Source: Pararhodobacter sp. (GTDB lineage: Bacteria > Pseudomonadota > Alphaproteobacteria > Rhodobacterales > Rhodobacteraceae). From it: 64,000 nucleotides of DNA. The notes below the pieces were generated by a model. That model worked only from the letters and a program-made list of their open reading frames with translations, made no database searches and was not told the origin of the DNA. The position numbers and the translations under genes were made by a program. Positions 28,860-37,952 of this stretch are shown piece by piece. Each line of letters begins with the position of its first letter. Position 1 is the stretch's first letter. The stretch is from NCBI GenBank assembly GCA_020832545.1, contig JAFIEK010000004.1, positions 62,001 to 126,000 of the forward strand, written 5' to 3'.

Positions 28860-29814
28860 GAACCAGATCCCCCTTTGCTCCGGTGGTCAGATAGTCAGTT
28901 GCCTGCGCCGCCAGCGCCGGGGCCATCAGATAGCCGTGGCGAAACAAGCCGTTCAGATGCAGCACACGGCCCCTGACGCTCACCCGCGGCACATTGTCAG
29001 GATAGGCGGCGCGCAGGTCGGCCCCGGTTTCCAGTAGCTCGGCCTCGGCAAAGCGCGGGTCCAGTGCATAGGCGACGCTCAACAGTTCCAAGACCGCGCG
29101 CGCAGTCACGCCGCGCCGATCCGCGCTTTCAACCTGCGTCGCACCAAGCATGAAAACACCGCCAGCACGCGGCACGATGTAGAGCGGATGGCGCGGATGC
29201 AGCAGGCGCACCGGGCGCGACAGCCGGATATCGCGCGCACGAAGCACCACCATCTCGCCGCGCACCCCCCTCAGTCCGGGCAGGTTTGCAGCCATTCCGC
29301 GCGCGTCAATCACCGGGCCGTCAATGGCATCTGGTGTGGCCTCGCCCTGTTCGATCATGACGCCCCGTGCAGCCAGCGCGCGGGTAAGATCCGCAATCGC
29401 CTGACGCGGGTCCAGATGGGCCTCTTGCGCGAAAAACAGCGCAGAGTGATGCGCGGCGAGGTCCGGCTCCAGCGCCGATACGTCGCTGACCGGGGCATGC
29501 CCGGTTGTGCGGCGGGCAAAACACGCCAGTTCGCCCTTGTCACGCTGCAAGGCCAGCACCAGCGACCCGCGATGCATGACCTTGGTGACCTCGCCCCAGA
29601 ATGCGGCAGCGGTTTGGCCATGCTCAACGATCACCGGTTCTGCAAGTGCGCCCTCGCAGAAGGGCGCGAGCATACCGCCCGCCCACCAGGAACAGCCATG
29701 CGCACCGGGCGCGCCGTTGCGGTCAATCAGGCGCGGTGTCAGACCGGCCTTGCTCAGCGCATAGGCCGCGCATAGCCCTGCCACCCCTGCCCCGATGATG
29801 GTGATATCAGCCAT
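28792..29814 (-). CDS. thiO: Glycine oxidase ThiO (FAD-dependent)
   Basis: MADITIIGAGVAGLCAAYALSKAGLTPRLIDRNGAPGAHGCSWWAGGMLAP; LNGLFRHGYLMAPALA; overlaps thiS by 68 nt. Confidence 0.92.
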   Translation of the reverse strand: MADITIIGAGVAGLCAAYALSKAGLTPRLIDRNGAPGAHGCSWWAGGMLAPFCEGALAEPVIVEHGQTAAAFWGEVTKVMHRGSLVLALQRDKGELACFARRTTGHAPVSDVSALEPDLAAHHSALFFAQEAHLDPRQAIADLTRALAARGVMIEQGEATPDAIDGPVIDARGMAANLPGLRGVRGEMVVLRARDIRLSRPVRLLHPRHPLYIVPRAGGVFMLGATQVESADRRGVTARAVLELLSVAYALDPRFAEAELLETGADLRAAYPDNVPRVSVRGRVLHLNGLFRHGYLMAPALAAQATDYLTTGAKGDLVHEDSCEWRDPRGLGHDRGHRAG

Positions 29815-29947
29815 TGCTACGACCTGCACGGAAAGAGAGCGCGAAGGTTACGGCCACGGCTAGCGCCGGGCAGGCCATTGAACCCGGCTGAATACCTGTG
29901 CTTCTGCCAGAATCAGGCCCTGCGATGGTCAATGCTATGGGAGCCAA
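29807..29947 (-). pseudogene. thiD: 46-codon ORF with TTG start, N-terminal remnant of thiD (HMP/HMP-P kinase), overlapping the thiO start
   Basis: My translation: LAPIALTIAGPDSGRSTGIQPGSMACPALAVAVTFALSFRAGRSNG*. IALTIAGPDSGRSTGIQ matches the ThiD N-terminus ALTIAGSDSGGGAGIQA as I recall it; AAGGAGG SD 5 nt before TTG. Not in the ORF track. Confidence 0.7.
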
Positions 29948-29954
29948 ATGCCCC

Positions 29955-29980
29955 TCCTTGCAGTAAAACCAACGCAAGGA
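29955..29980 (-). promoter_or_regulatory. Hairpin TCCTTGC-N12-GCAAGGA overlapping the SD of the thiD remnant; candidate riboswitch expression platform
   Basis: 7-bp perfect arms at 29955-29961 and 29974-29980; the SD (minus strand AAGGAGG, 29953-29959) lies within the 3' arm. Confidence 0.5.
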
Positions 29981-30014
29981 AACGGACTGTGTGCGGCCTG
30001 CGCACGTGTTGCAC

Positions 30015-30097
30015 CGTTCCCTACGCCGGTATGATCCGGATCAGGTTCGATGGGTTGGCCGAAGCCTCTCAGCCCTTCACAGGGGCACCCCAACGGT
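30015..30097 (-). ncRNA. TPP riboswitch (THI element)
   Basis: Minus strand reads GGGGTGCCCCTGTGAAGGGCTGAGAGGCTTCGGCCAACCCATCGAACCTGATCCGGATCATACCGGCGTAGGGAA, matching the THI-box consensus; upstream of thiO. Confidence 0.95.
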
Positions 30098-30114
30098 TGT
30101 TGATTGAGACGTAA

Positions 30115-30543
30115 TTCAAACCGATCGGCCTGACAAGGGGGCCTTGGCCAAGGCCGGTTTTCCTACTGCATGAATTCTCTTGGCTGCATAGCCATACCGG
30201 CACTGGCATCGAGCGCTTCACGCAGATGGCGGCGAACTGGAAAGACGTGGTGCTGTCCGTCACCAATCAGGAGAAGCTCAAGGCACCGCAGGATAAGAAA
30301 ACAACCAAAGCGCGTCTGAACTGGTTGCTTCGGATGCTGAAAGTCTATGACCCAAGGCTGAGGATCAGAGCGCCTTGGCCCGGGCGCCGGACATTCATCG
30401 AGTTGCTCGAGGCCTCTGCGACGGAATTCTACGGTCTGGTTGGCCAGCACCTTCGCACCTGGCAGGCCCTGCCGCCAAAACCTGTCAGGTCATCAGCAGT
30501 TCAGGAAACGAGCAAAATCGGAGAGGTGGAAACCCAGCAATAG
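30115..30543 (+). other. Orphan open frame (about 142 codons; ATG at 30226), probable fragment of an unidentified protein
   Basis: Coding-like composition FLLHEFSWLHSHTGTGIERFTQMAANWKDVVLSVTNQEKLKAPQDKKTTKARLNWLLRMLK...; TAA at 30112 truncates it upstream; no family recognised. Confidence 0.35.
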
Positions 30544-30832
30544 CCCGTCAGACGCTGCAAAGCTGTCATGGGCGGCAAGCGGATTCGGATGGCTGAAAGC
30601 GCGGCGAGCATTGCAGCGGATTACCCGGCCAGGCGCCGGGGTTGTCACAATGTGCGACGCATTTGAGGGGTGTTGCAACCGGTACCATGCAGCAATCACA
30701 ACTTTGTCGCAGCCATCCGCCCGCAGGACAGTTGAAAAACCATTCGGCAGGCCGTAATTCGACTTGAGGGAAGCGCCTGCATCGCGCCGACCGCTGACAC
30801 GCCGGTTGACCGGCCCGAACCTGCAGGCCGGC

Positions 30833-31864
30833 ATGACTGACCTTTCCGATACTTCTGCACCGCGCTCGGCACGCGAGTGGCTTTCCATCCTTGCCCGTTA
30901 CCGCGAACCCTCGATCCGGCGCAGTCTGTTTGAACTGGCTGCGACACTGGTGCCTTTCGTGGCACTTTGGGCGCTGGCCTGGGCGGCACTGTCGGTCAGC
31001 CCATGGCTGGCGCTGGCCGTGGCGGTGCTGAACGGGGCCTTTCTGGTGCGCATCTTCATCATTCAGCATGATTGCGGACATGGGGCATTTCTGCCCAACC
31101 GCCGTGCGCAGGATTGGGTGGGGCGCGTGCTTGGGGTTCTGACCCTGACACCCTATGCGGTCTGGCGGCGCACCCATGCCGTTCACCACGGCCATCACGG
31201 CGATCTTGACAACCGCGGCATCGGCGATGTCACGACCCTGACGGTGGAGGAATATCGCGCCCGCAGCCGATTCGGCCGGTTGATGTACCGGCTTTACCGG
31301 CACCCTCTGGTGCTGTTCGTGCTGGGGCCAAGCTATCTGTTCATCTTGCAAAATCGCTTGCCGCTGGGGCTGATGGACGAGGGTTGGCGCTACTGGACCT
31401 CAGCCATGGGGACGAATGCGATGATCGGCATCATGTTGGGTCTGATCGTCTGGTTCGGGGGGCTCTGGCCGGTTCTGGTGATCTTTCTGCCCACCTCGGT
31501 CATTGCCGCGACCATCGGCATGTGGTTGTTCTATGTGCAGCATCAGTTCGAAGAAACCCATTGGTCAAAGGGAGAAGACTGGCAGTTGCACCACGCTGCA
31601 CTGGAAGGCAGCTCGCACTATATCCTGCCTCAGCCGCTGCGCTGGCTTTCGGGCAATATCGGCATCCATCATGTGCATCACCTCTACAGCCGCATTCCCT
31701 TCTACCGCTTGCCTGAAGTGATCCGCGATCAACGTGAACTGGCAGAGGCCCAGCGCCTGACCATCCGCGACAGCCTGCGCACAGTCAGACTGCATCTGTG
31801 GGATGAGGCACTGGGCAAGCTGACGTCAATCCGCGATGCTGAGCAGCGCCATGGCTTCAGCTGA
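30833..31864 (+). CDS. Membrane fatty acid desaturase (acyl-lipid type)
   Basis: Three His boxes HDCGH, HAVHHGHH, HHVHH; starts MTDLSDTSAPRS. Confidence 0.93.
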   Translation: MTDLSDTSAPRSAREWLSILARYREPSIRRSLFELAATLVPFVALWALAWAALSVSPWLALAVAVLNGAFLVRIFIIQHDCGHGAFLPNRRAQDWVGRVLGVLTLTPYAVWRRTHAVHHGHHGDLDNRGIGDVTTLTVEEYRARSRFGRLMYRLYRHPLVLFVLGPSYLFILQNRLPLGLMDEGWRYWTSAMGTNAMIGIMLGLIVWFGGLWPVLVIFLPTSVIAATIGMWLFYVQHQFEETHWSKGEDWQLHHAALEGSSHYILPQPLRWLSGNIGIHHVHHLYSRIPFYRLPEVIRDQRELAEAQRLTIRDSLRTVRLHLWDEALGKLTSIRDAEQRHGFS

Positions 31865-31983
31865 CGAGACGCCGGAATACACAGGCAACCGACAGCGCAT
31901 CCTCACATACATCACGCCCGCACAATGGCGGATGGTCTGATTGGTGCCCATTGCAGACCCGTCATCGGGGGCAAGAGACAGCT

Positions 31984-33420
31984 CTATATCTGAGCCATCA
32001 CAGGCCTTTTTTCCGCGCGGTCATACCATCCGCCGACAGCCTTCTCATAGGCCAGACCAATTCGAAACACATCAGCCTCGGCCCAGGGACGTCCGACGAT
32101 CTGCATGCCGGTCGGCACCCGGTTCGTGGCGTGCCCGGTCGGAACGGCCAGCACCGGGCAACGGCTGAGCATGTTGAAGGGTAGCGTCAGTTTCCAGCCA
32201 TAGAGGGGATGCACCGGCGCGCCGTCAACCATGGGCACATCGCGCGACTGGTCATATTCGGCGGGAACGGCGGGAAGGCCGTTGGTGGGACAGATCAACG
32301 CATCGAAGCGTTCCAGCACCGGGCCGAGGGTGGCATACATCTTCCCGGCGGACTGATAGCAGCGCATCAGGGCGGAAGCCGGCACCTTGCCCGCCCCCTC
32401 GATCAGCGCGCGCGCGTAGGAGGTCAGCTCCTCTTCCCGACCGGATGCCATATCGCGCAGCACGTTCCCCATCAGCAGTTTCAGATAGTCCAGCCCGTCT
32501 TCCAGCCATTCGACCTGCCACCCCAGATCCACCTCCTCAACCACCGCACCCAGATCACGCAACACATCCAGCGCAGCTTCGGTATTGCGCCGGACTTCGG
32601 GTTCGATGCGGAAAATGCCTAGATCGGGCGACCAGGCGATCTTCATGCCCCGGATCGAACCCGGCACGCGGGGCAGGACGGGGGTATCGCGCTGCGTCGC
32701 GATATCAAGCGGGTGTGGCCCGGCCATGACACTGAACATCAGCGCGGCATCGCCGACACTGCGCGCCATCGGCCCCTGATGGCAGAAGATGTCCAGATTG
32801 AAAGGCGGCTCTTCGGGCACGCGGCCATAAGCGGGTTTCAACCCCACCACACCACTGGCCGAAGCAGGGATGCGGATGGAGCCGCCGATGTCTGAGCCTG
32901 AAGCCAGTGTGCAACTGCCCGCCGCCAGCGCCGCGCCCGCCCCGCCCGATGACCCGCCCGGCGTGAATTCCAGATTCCACGGGTTGCGGGTGACGCCCCA
33001 CAAGCGCGACCATGTGTAACCGGCGCAGGAGAATTCCGGCGTGGCGGTGCGGGCGTGAACGATGGCCCCGGAATCCAACAGCCGCTGATTGACGGGTGAG
33101 TTATAGTCAGGGATTGTGCCAGCCAAAAGCAGCGAACCATTCGACAGGGGCTTGTCTTTGATAGCGCCCTCATCCTTGACGGCCAGCGCCAGCCCGTCAA
33201 GCGGCCCGGCGGGGGCGGCGCGCATATAGCGCGCCTCAGCCTCGCGGGCCAGAACCAGCGCCTCTTCGAAATGGGTATAGGTCAGCGCGTTCACCTGACC
33301 TTCAACCACCCCGGCCCGGTCTATGATCGCTTGCATCAGTTCAACCGGTGACAGGCTCTTGTCGGTGAACCGCGCAAGCGCCTCGGTCGCTGACATGTAA
33401 CATAGATCATCTTCCGCCAT
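31984..33420 (-). CDS. Amidase (amidase-signature family)
   Basis: LAVKDEG, GGSSGGAGAALAAGSCTLASGSDIGGSIRIPASASGVVGLKPAYGRVP; start MAEDDLCYMSATE. Confidence 0.93.
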   Translation of the reverse strand: MAEDDLCYMSATEALARFTDKSLSPVELMQAIIDRAGVVEGQVNALTYTHFEEALVLAREAEARYMRAAPAGPLDGLALAVKDEGAIKDKPLSNGSLLLAGTIPDYNSPVNQRLLDSGAIVHARTATPEFSCAGYTWSRLWGVTRNPWNLEFTPGGSSGGAGAALAAGSCTLASGSDIGGSIRIPASASGVVGLKPAYGRVPEEPPFNLDIFCHQGPMARSVGDAALMFSVMAGPHPLDIATQRDTPVLPRVPGSIRGMKIAWSPDLGIFRIEPEVRRNTEAALDVLRDLGAVVEEVDLGWQVEWLEDGLDYLKLLMGNVLRDMASGREEELTSYARALIEGAGKVPASALMRCYQSAGKMYATLGPVLERFDALICPTNGLPAVPAEYDQSRDVPMVDGAPVHPLYGWKLTLPFNMLSRCPVLAVPTGHATNRVPTGMQIVGRPWAEADVFRIGLAYEKAVGGWYDRAEKRPVMAQI

Positions 33421-33473
33421 GTTGCCCTCCGGGCAGTGAGTTGCGGCGCATTGATGCGCGCCGCAACACGGGG

Positions 33474-34502
33474 TTACTGCATTACTTCGGTCCACATCCG
33501 GGCGTAGATATCCATCACTTCAGGCGCGCAGATCAGCATCAGTTCCCCCGCGTCCACCAGATCTTCCGGGATTATGATTTCAGGCGCGTTCAGCAGTTCT
33601 TCGGACAGATAGGCTTCTGAGCCGGTGATCGAGTTGGCATAGCCGGTGAAGGCGGTGGTCAGCGCAGCGTTTTCGGGGTCCATGATGAAGTTCAGGAACA
33701 GCCGCGCATTGTCCACATTCCTTGCATCCGACAGCACTGCAACGCTGTCCATCCATAGCGGATAACCCTCGCGCGGGTAGCCATAATGCACATCAGGATT
33801 TGCCGAGCGTATCCGCAGGGCGGCTCCGTTCCAGGTGACCGTCGCCAGCAGATCTTCGGCCGTCATCGCATCGACGCTGGCATAGTCAATGGCGATCCAG
33901 TGCTCTTTTGCCGTAAGCAGCGCCTCATGCGCGGCGCGCAGAACCTCCATGTCGTCCGTGCACCAGTCACCACCGACATAGCGGATAGCGAGATACAGGA
34001 TGTCGGCTAGTTCCGGCACCACATTGATATGGCCCCGCAACTCTGGCGGCGGGTCAAGGAAGATGGCCGAGGTATTGATATCGCCGTCATAGACCGAGGT
34101 GTTCACCGAAACGCCGGTACTGCCCCAGAGCCAGGGCACGGTATAGCGGCGCTCAGGGTCAAAGGACGGGCTGCGAAACCGTTCATCGACATTGGCGAAA
34201 TTCTCCATACCGGCGGGGTTGGTTTCCAGCAGCAACCCCTCTTCGATCCAGACCGGGGTGACAACAGCTGCCGGAACCACAATGTCAAACCCGTGCCCGC
34301 CCTGACGAATACGGGCAATCGCCGTATCGCTGGAATCATAATCGGTGATGGTGACGTTGATGCCATGAGCGCGTTCAAAGCGCTCGATCAGCTCGGGGTT
34401 GGTGTAATTGCCCCATGTGTAGATATGCAGCTCGCCCTCTGCCCAAGCCGGTCCGGCCAGAATGGCAATAGCTGTTGCGGCAATCCAGGTCTTCAGTTTC
34501 AT
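33474..34502 (-). CDS. Spermidine/putrescine-type ABC substrate-binding protein (PotD/PotF-like)
   Basis: MKLKTWIAATAIAILAGPAWAEGELHIYTWGNYTNPELIERFERAHGINVTITDYDSSDTAIARIRQGGHGFDIVVP. Confidence 0.92.
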   Translation of the reverse strand: MKLKTWIAATAIAILAGPAWAEGELHIYTWGNYTNPELIERFERAHGINVTITDYDSSDTAIARIRQGGHGFDIVVPAAVVTPVWIEEGLLLETNPAGMENFANVDERFRSPSFDPERRYTVPWLWGSTGVSVNTSVYDGDINTSAIFLDPPPELRGHINVVPELADILYLAIRYVGGDWCTDDMEVLRAAHEALLTAKEHWIAIDYASVDAMTAEDLLATVTWNGAALRIRSANPDVHYGYPREGYPLWMDSVAVLSDARNVDNARLFLNFIMDPENAALTTAFTGYANSITGSEAYLSEELLNAPEIIIPEDLVDAGELMLICAPEVMDIYARMWTEVMQ

Positions 34503-34628
34503 GCGCGTACTCCCTGTCATGCCCCATACCCGTTGCGGCGCGGGTCCGGTTGCCCGGGCGCGGGGCGGCATTGTTGCTGCCGCGGTTGCCCGTTGTGGGC
34601 GGTTCATTCGTTCGGTGAGGTTGCCGGG

Positions 34629-36008
34629 TCAGGCAACCAGGGCCCCCTTGCGCACAAGGTCATCCGTGGTCAGCCGAATTCCCTTTTCAAGAATATCGAA
34701 CATCTGATCGACCTCATCGTGAGAGATGATCAGTGGCGGCGAGAAGACGCACATGTTCAGAAGCGGGCGCACAATCAGCCCCAGATCCCGGCAATGTGCA
34801 TCAATCAATCCACCGACGACCTTGTCCAGCGCCAGAGGGTCGCGCGCACTCTGGTCGGCCACGCATTCGACACAGCCCATCAGCCCCATGCCACGCGTAT
34901 CGCCGACCAGCGGAAGGGCGCGCAACGCCGCCAGCCGCTTCTGAAAATGAGGGGTCAGGGCGCGCACATGCTCCAGAACGCCCTCACGCTCGATAATCTC
35001 GATGTTCTTCAGCGCCGCTGCCGCGCTGACCGGATGGCCGGAATAGGTGAAACCGTTGGAGAACACCGCCCCTTGCGATGCGTCGCCCGATATATCCTCA
35101 AACAACCGCTCCGACAGGATGCAGGCACCCAGCGGTGCATATCCCGATGTCAGGCCCTTGGCGCTGGTGATGATGTCAGGCACCATCCCGAACACCGACT
35201 CTGATGCGAACCAGTGGCCCAGCCGCCCAAAACCCGTCACCACCTCATCGGCGATATAGAGCACATCATGACGGCGGCAGATTTCAAGGCAACGCCGGTG
35301 ATAGCCTTCAGGCGGCACAATCACCCCGCCGGAAGCCAAGATCGGTTCGGCGATAAAGGCCGCCACGTGATCGGCACCAAGCGACAGGATCGCCTTTTCC
35401 AGATCGGCGATCTTTGCCTCCAGAAACGCCTCGATGCTTGTTCCGGCGGGGCGGCGATAGGGGTTCACATCCGGCAGGAAATGCACCAGCGCATCAGCAT
35501 GGTCGAACCAGTTGCGATCACGCTCCTTGCCGCTGACGCTGGCCGACAGATAGGTTGACCCGTGATAGGCCTTCTGCCGGGTGATGAATATCTTCTTTTC
35601 AGGCTTGCCCAGCAAGTTGTTGCGAAACTGCACGAACCGCAAAGCGGTATCGACGGCTGTGGACCCGCCTGTGGTGAAGAACACTCGGTTCAGGTCGCCG
35701 GGCGTGCGCTGTGCGATCGCTGCTGCCAACTGCGCGCTGACCGGGCTGGTGCTGGAGAATGGCGAGAAATAGGCCATTTCCTGCGCCTGATAGGCCATGG
35801 CCTCGCCGATCTCCTGCCGCCCGTAACCAAGCTGCACACACCACATACCGCCGGGACCGTCGATGCGCGGGCGCCCGTCGCCTTCGATTACATAAATTCC
35901 GTTGGCTCGCTGCGTCACCATGCGCCCGCTGGCACCCAGATCTTCCATGGACTCCCACGGGTGAACAAAATGTCGAGCATCCAGATCAGAGATCATGTGG
36001 GACAGCAT
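34629..36008 (-). CDS. Class III pyridoxal-phosphate aminotransferase (putrescine/omega-amino acid-pyruvate type)
   Basis: FFTTGGSTAVDTALRFVQF, ITRQKAYHGSTYLSASVSGK, YIADEVVTGFGRLGHWFASE, ITSAKGLTSGYAPLGA. Confidence 0.92.
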   Translation of the reverse strand: MLSHMISDLDARHFVHPWESMEDLGASGRMVTQRANGIYVIEGDGRPRIDGPGGMWCVQLGYGRQEIGEAMAYQAQEMAYFSPFSSTSPVSAQLAAAIAQRTPGDLNRVFFTTGGSTAVDTALRFVQFRNNLLGKPEKKIFITRQKAYHGSTYLSASVSGKERDRNWFDHADALVHFLPDVNPYRRPAGTSIEAFLEAKIADLEKAILSLGADHVAAFIAEPILASGGVIVPPEGYHRRCLEICRRHDVLYIADEVVTGFGRLGHWFASESVFGMVPDIITSAKGLTSGYAPLGACILSERLFEDISGDASQGAVFSNGFTYSGHPVSAAAALKNIEIIEREGVLEHVRALTPHFQKRLAALRALPLVGDTRGMGLMGCVECVADQSARDPLALDKVVGGLIDAHCRDLGLIVRPLLNMCVFSPPLIISHDEVDQMFDILEKGIRLTTDDLVRKGALVA

Positions 36009-36028
36009 GCAACGGCGCTCCTAACGTT

Positions 36029-36064
36029 AATCAAAATGAACATACGTTCATACAGATTTTGATT
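36029..36064. promoter_or_regulatory. Nested inverted repeats AATCAAAAT...ATTTTGATT and ATGAAC-ATAC-GTTCAT; candidate operator
   Basis: Outer 9-bp perfect arms (36029-36037, 36056-36064) and inner 6-bp arms (36036-36041, 36046-36051) between divergent aminotransferase and TetR genes. Confidence 0.6.
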
Positions 36065-36122
36065 GCACGTCAGTCGCGATGATGTCAAGTGTTTTGACCG
36101 GACCCCATTGAGATGTCAGGCG

Positions 36123-36770
36123 ATGACCACGACAAACAACGCCAGCACACCGCCCGCGACCCCGTCAGAGGGCCTTCGTGACCGCAAGAAAGCGCATCAC
36201 CGCAACCTGCTGATTCAGGCCACCGGCGAGGCGGTTATGAACCACGGCGTCCGCGGCACCACGATCGACCGTATCCAGCAGATCTCGGGCCTGTCGCGCG
36301 GGATGATCAGCCTGCATTTCGGATCCAAGGAAAACCTGCTTCTGGCCCTGATCGAGCAACTGGCAGAAGAATATACCGAAAACTGGCGCGCGGCTGTCGA
36401 TCATGGTGGCGAAGACCCCGCCGGGCGGCTTCTGGCCCTGATGCGCGCGGATTTCGCGCCAGCCGTGCTGAACCGACGTAACATGGTGATCTGGTTCGCT
36501 TTTCGCGCCGAAACCCCCGCGAACCCGCAGTACCGACCGTTTGTCGATTCGCGCGAAAGCAATTTCCGGCAGGCATTGACCGAGACCTGCCGCACGCTTT
36601 CCGGGCCAGGAAACGAGGCGCTGGCAGACCAGCGGGCCTATGCGCTTACCGCGTTGCTGGAGGGGATGTGGGCGGACTTCCACCTCAACCCTGACAGCTT
36701 CAACCGGATTGAGGCTTTGGAAACCTGCGTGCTGGTTGCCAGCCGCCTGTTCCCGGAGCACAGCTTCTGA
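36123..36770 (+). CDS. TetR-family regulator (BetI-like)
   Basis: LIQATGEAVMNHGVRGTTIDRIQQISGLSRGMISLHFGSKENLLLALIEQL. Confidence 0.92.
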   Translation: MTTTNNASTPPATPSEGLRDRKKAHHRNLLIQATGEAVMNHGVRGTTIDRIQQISGLSRGMISLHFGSKENLLLALIEQLAEEYTENWRAAVDHGGEDPAGRLLALMRADFAPAVLNRRNMVIWFAFRAETPANPQYRPFVDSRESNFRQALTETCRTLSGPGNEALADQRAYALTALLEGMWADFHLNPDSFNRIEALETCVLVASRLFPEHSF

Positions 36771-36815
36771 GATTGCCCTGATCCGGTCGCAGGTATCGTC
36801 GATTTTCCTGCGGCC

Positions 36816-37856
36816 CTAGTCAGTTCCTGAACATGCAAACGCTGTGGTGCTGCGAGCCTTGAGGCTGACGGGAAACCGAAAGTGGACGATCTGGTCACTT
36901 TCAAGGTCAGCGACACTGCGGACCAGATCCTGACCAGCGCGCACGCCAATCTCTTGCGCGGGGATGCGGACGGTTGTCAACGCGGGAAAACTGTCGGCAG
37001 ATCCTACAAAATCACCGATTCCGATGATGGAAATATCCTGCGGGATGCAAAGACCCTGTTCCATTGCAGCTGCGATGGCGCCTTGCGCTATGACGTCATT
37101 GCCGCAAATCAGCGCCGTCAGCGACTGATCCCGCTGAAGTAACTCCTGACAGGCCGCTTTCGCATGCGCGATACTGTATAGCGATTGCACCGCCCAGGCA
37201 TCCGGACAATCGATACCGGCTTCGCGCAGCACCTCTCTGGCGGCGTCGAGTCTGCCACGGGCCCGGTCATTTTCAGCGGTCGGCGGAAAGATAAAACCAA
37301 TCCGGCGATGGCCGAGGGACAGGATATGCCGGGCAGCGACTTGCCCCGCCTCTCTGTTGTCCGACCCGATGCACGAAATCCGCGATTGGTCAGAATAGCT
37401 CCAGGCGGCGACGACCGGGACATTCTGAGACTTGAACAACTGGTAGGTATCTTCGCTGTGATCCAGACCAATCAGAGCAATGCCGTCAACACGATGTTCC
37501 AGCAGCTTGCGGATGACCCTGTATTCGGTGCGCAGATCATAGTTATGGGTCGCCAAGAGCAGCGTGAACCCCAGATCTGACACCGTATCGTTGAAGGATT
37601 GCACCAGTTCGGCAAAGATCGAATAATTCACCGTCGGAACCACCAGCCCCAAGGTGGCACTGCGCCTGCCATGCATCGTCTGGGCAGCACGGTTGCGGAT
37701 ATAGCCCGTCTTGCGAACGGCCTTTTCGATCTTCTTGCGCGTGGTCGGGCTGACAAGGTCAGGATGATTCATTGCCCGCGACACTGTCGCCGGGGATACG
37801 CCTGCAACCTTCGCAACGGTAACAATATCAGCTTTATATGTTTGTTTTATAACCAT
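36816..37856 (-). CDS. LacI-family transcriptional regulator
   Basis: DIVTVAKVAGVSPATVSRAMNHPDLVSPTTRKKIEKAVRKTGYIRNRAAQTMHGRRSATLGLVVP. Confidence 0.95.
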   Translation of the reverse strand: MVIKQTYKADIVTVAKVAGVSPATVSRAMNHPDLVSPTTRKKIEKAVRKTGYIRNRAAQTMHGRRSATLGLVVPTVNYSIFAELVQSFNDTVSDLGFTLLLATHNYDLRTEYRVIRKLLEHRVDGIALIGLDHSEDTYQLFKSQNVPVVAAWSYSDQSRISCIGSDNREAGQVAARHILSLGHRRIGFIFPPTAENDRARGRLDAAREVLREAGIDCPDAWAVQSLYSIAHAKAACQELLQRDQSLTALICGNDVIAQGAIAAAMEQGLCIPQDISIIGIGDFVGSADSFPALTTVRIPAQEIGVRAGQDLVRSVADLESDQIVHFRFPVSLKARSTTAFACSGTD

Positions 37857-37952
37857 TATTGCCGACTTTTGGGTCTGATTTATGAAAACATTTGCAATAC
37901 TATTTTCATCACATACGGTTGAGTTTGTAAATCGATCCTTGGGGAGGGGAAC

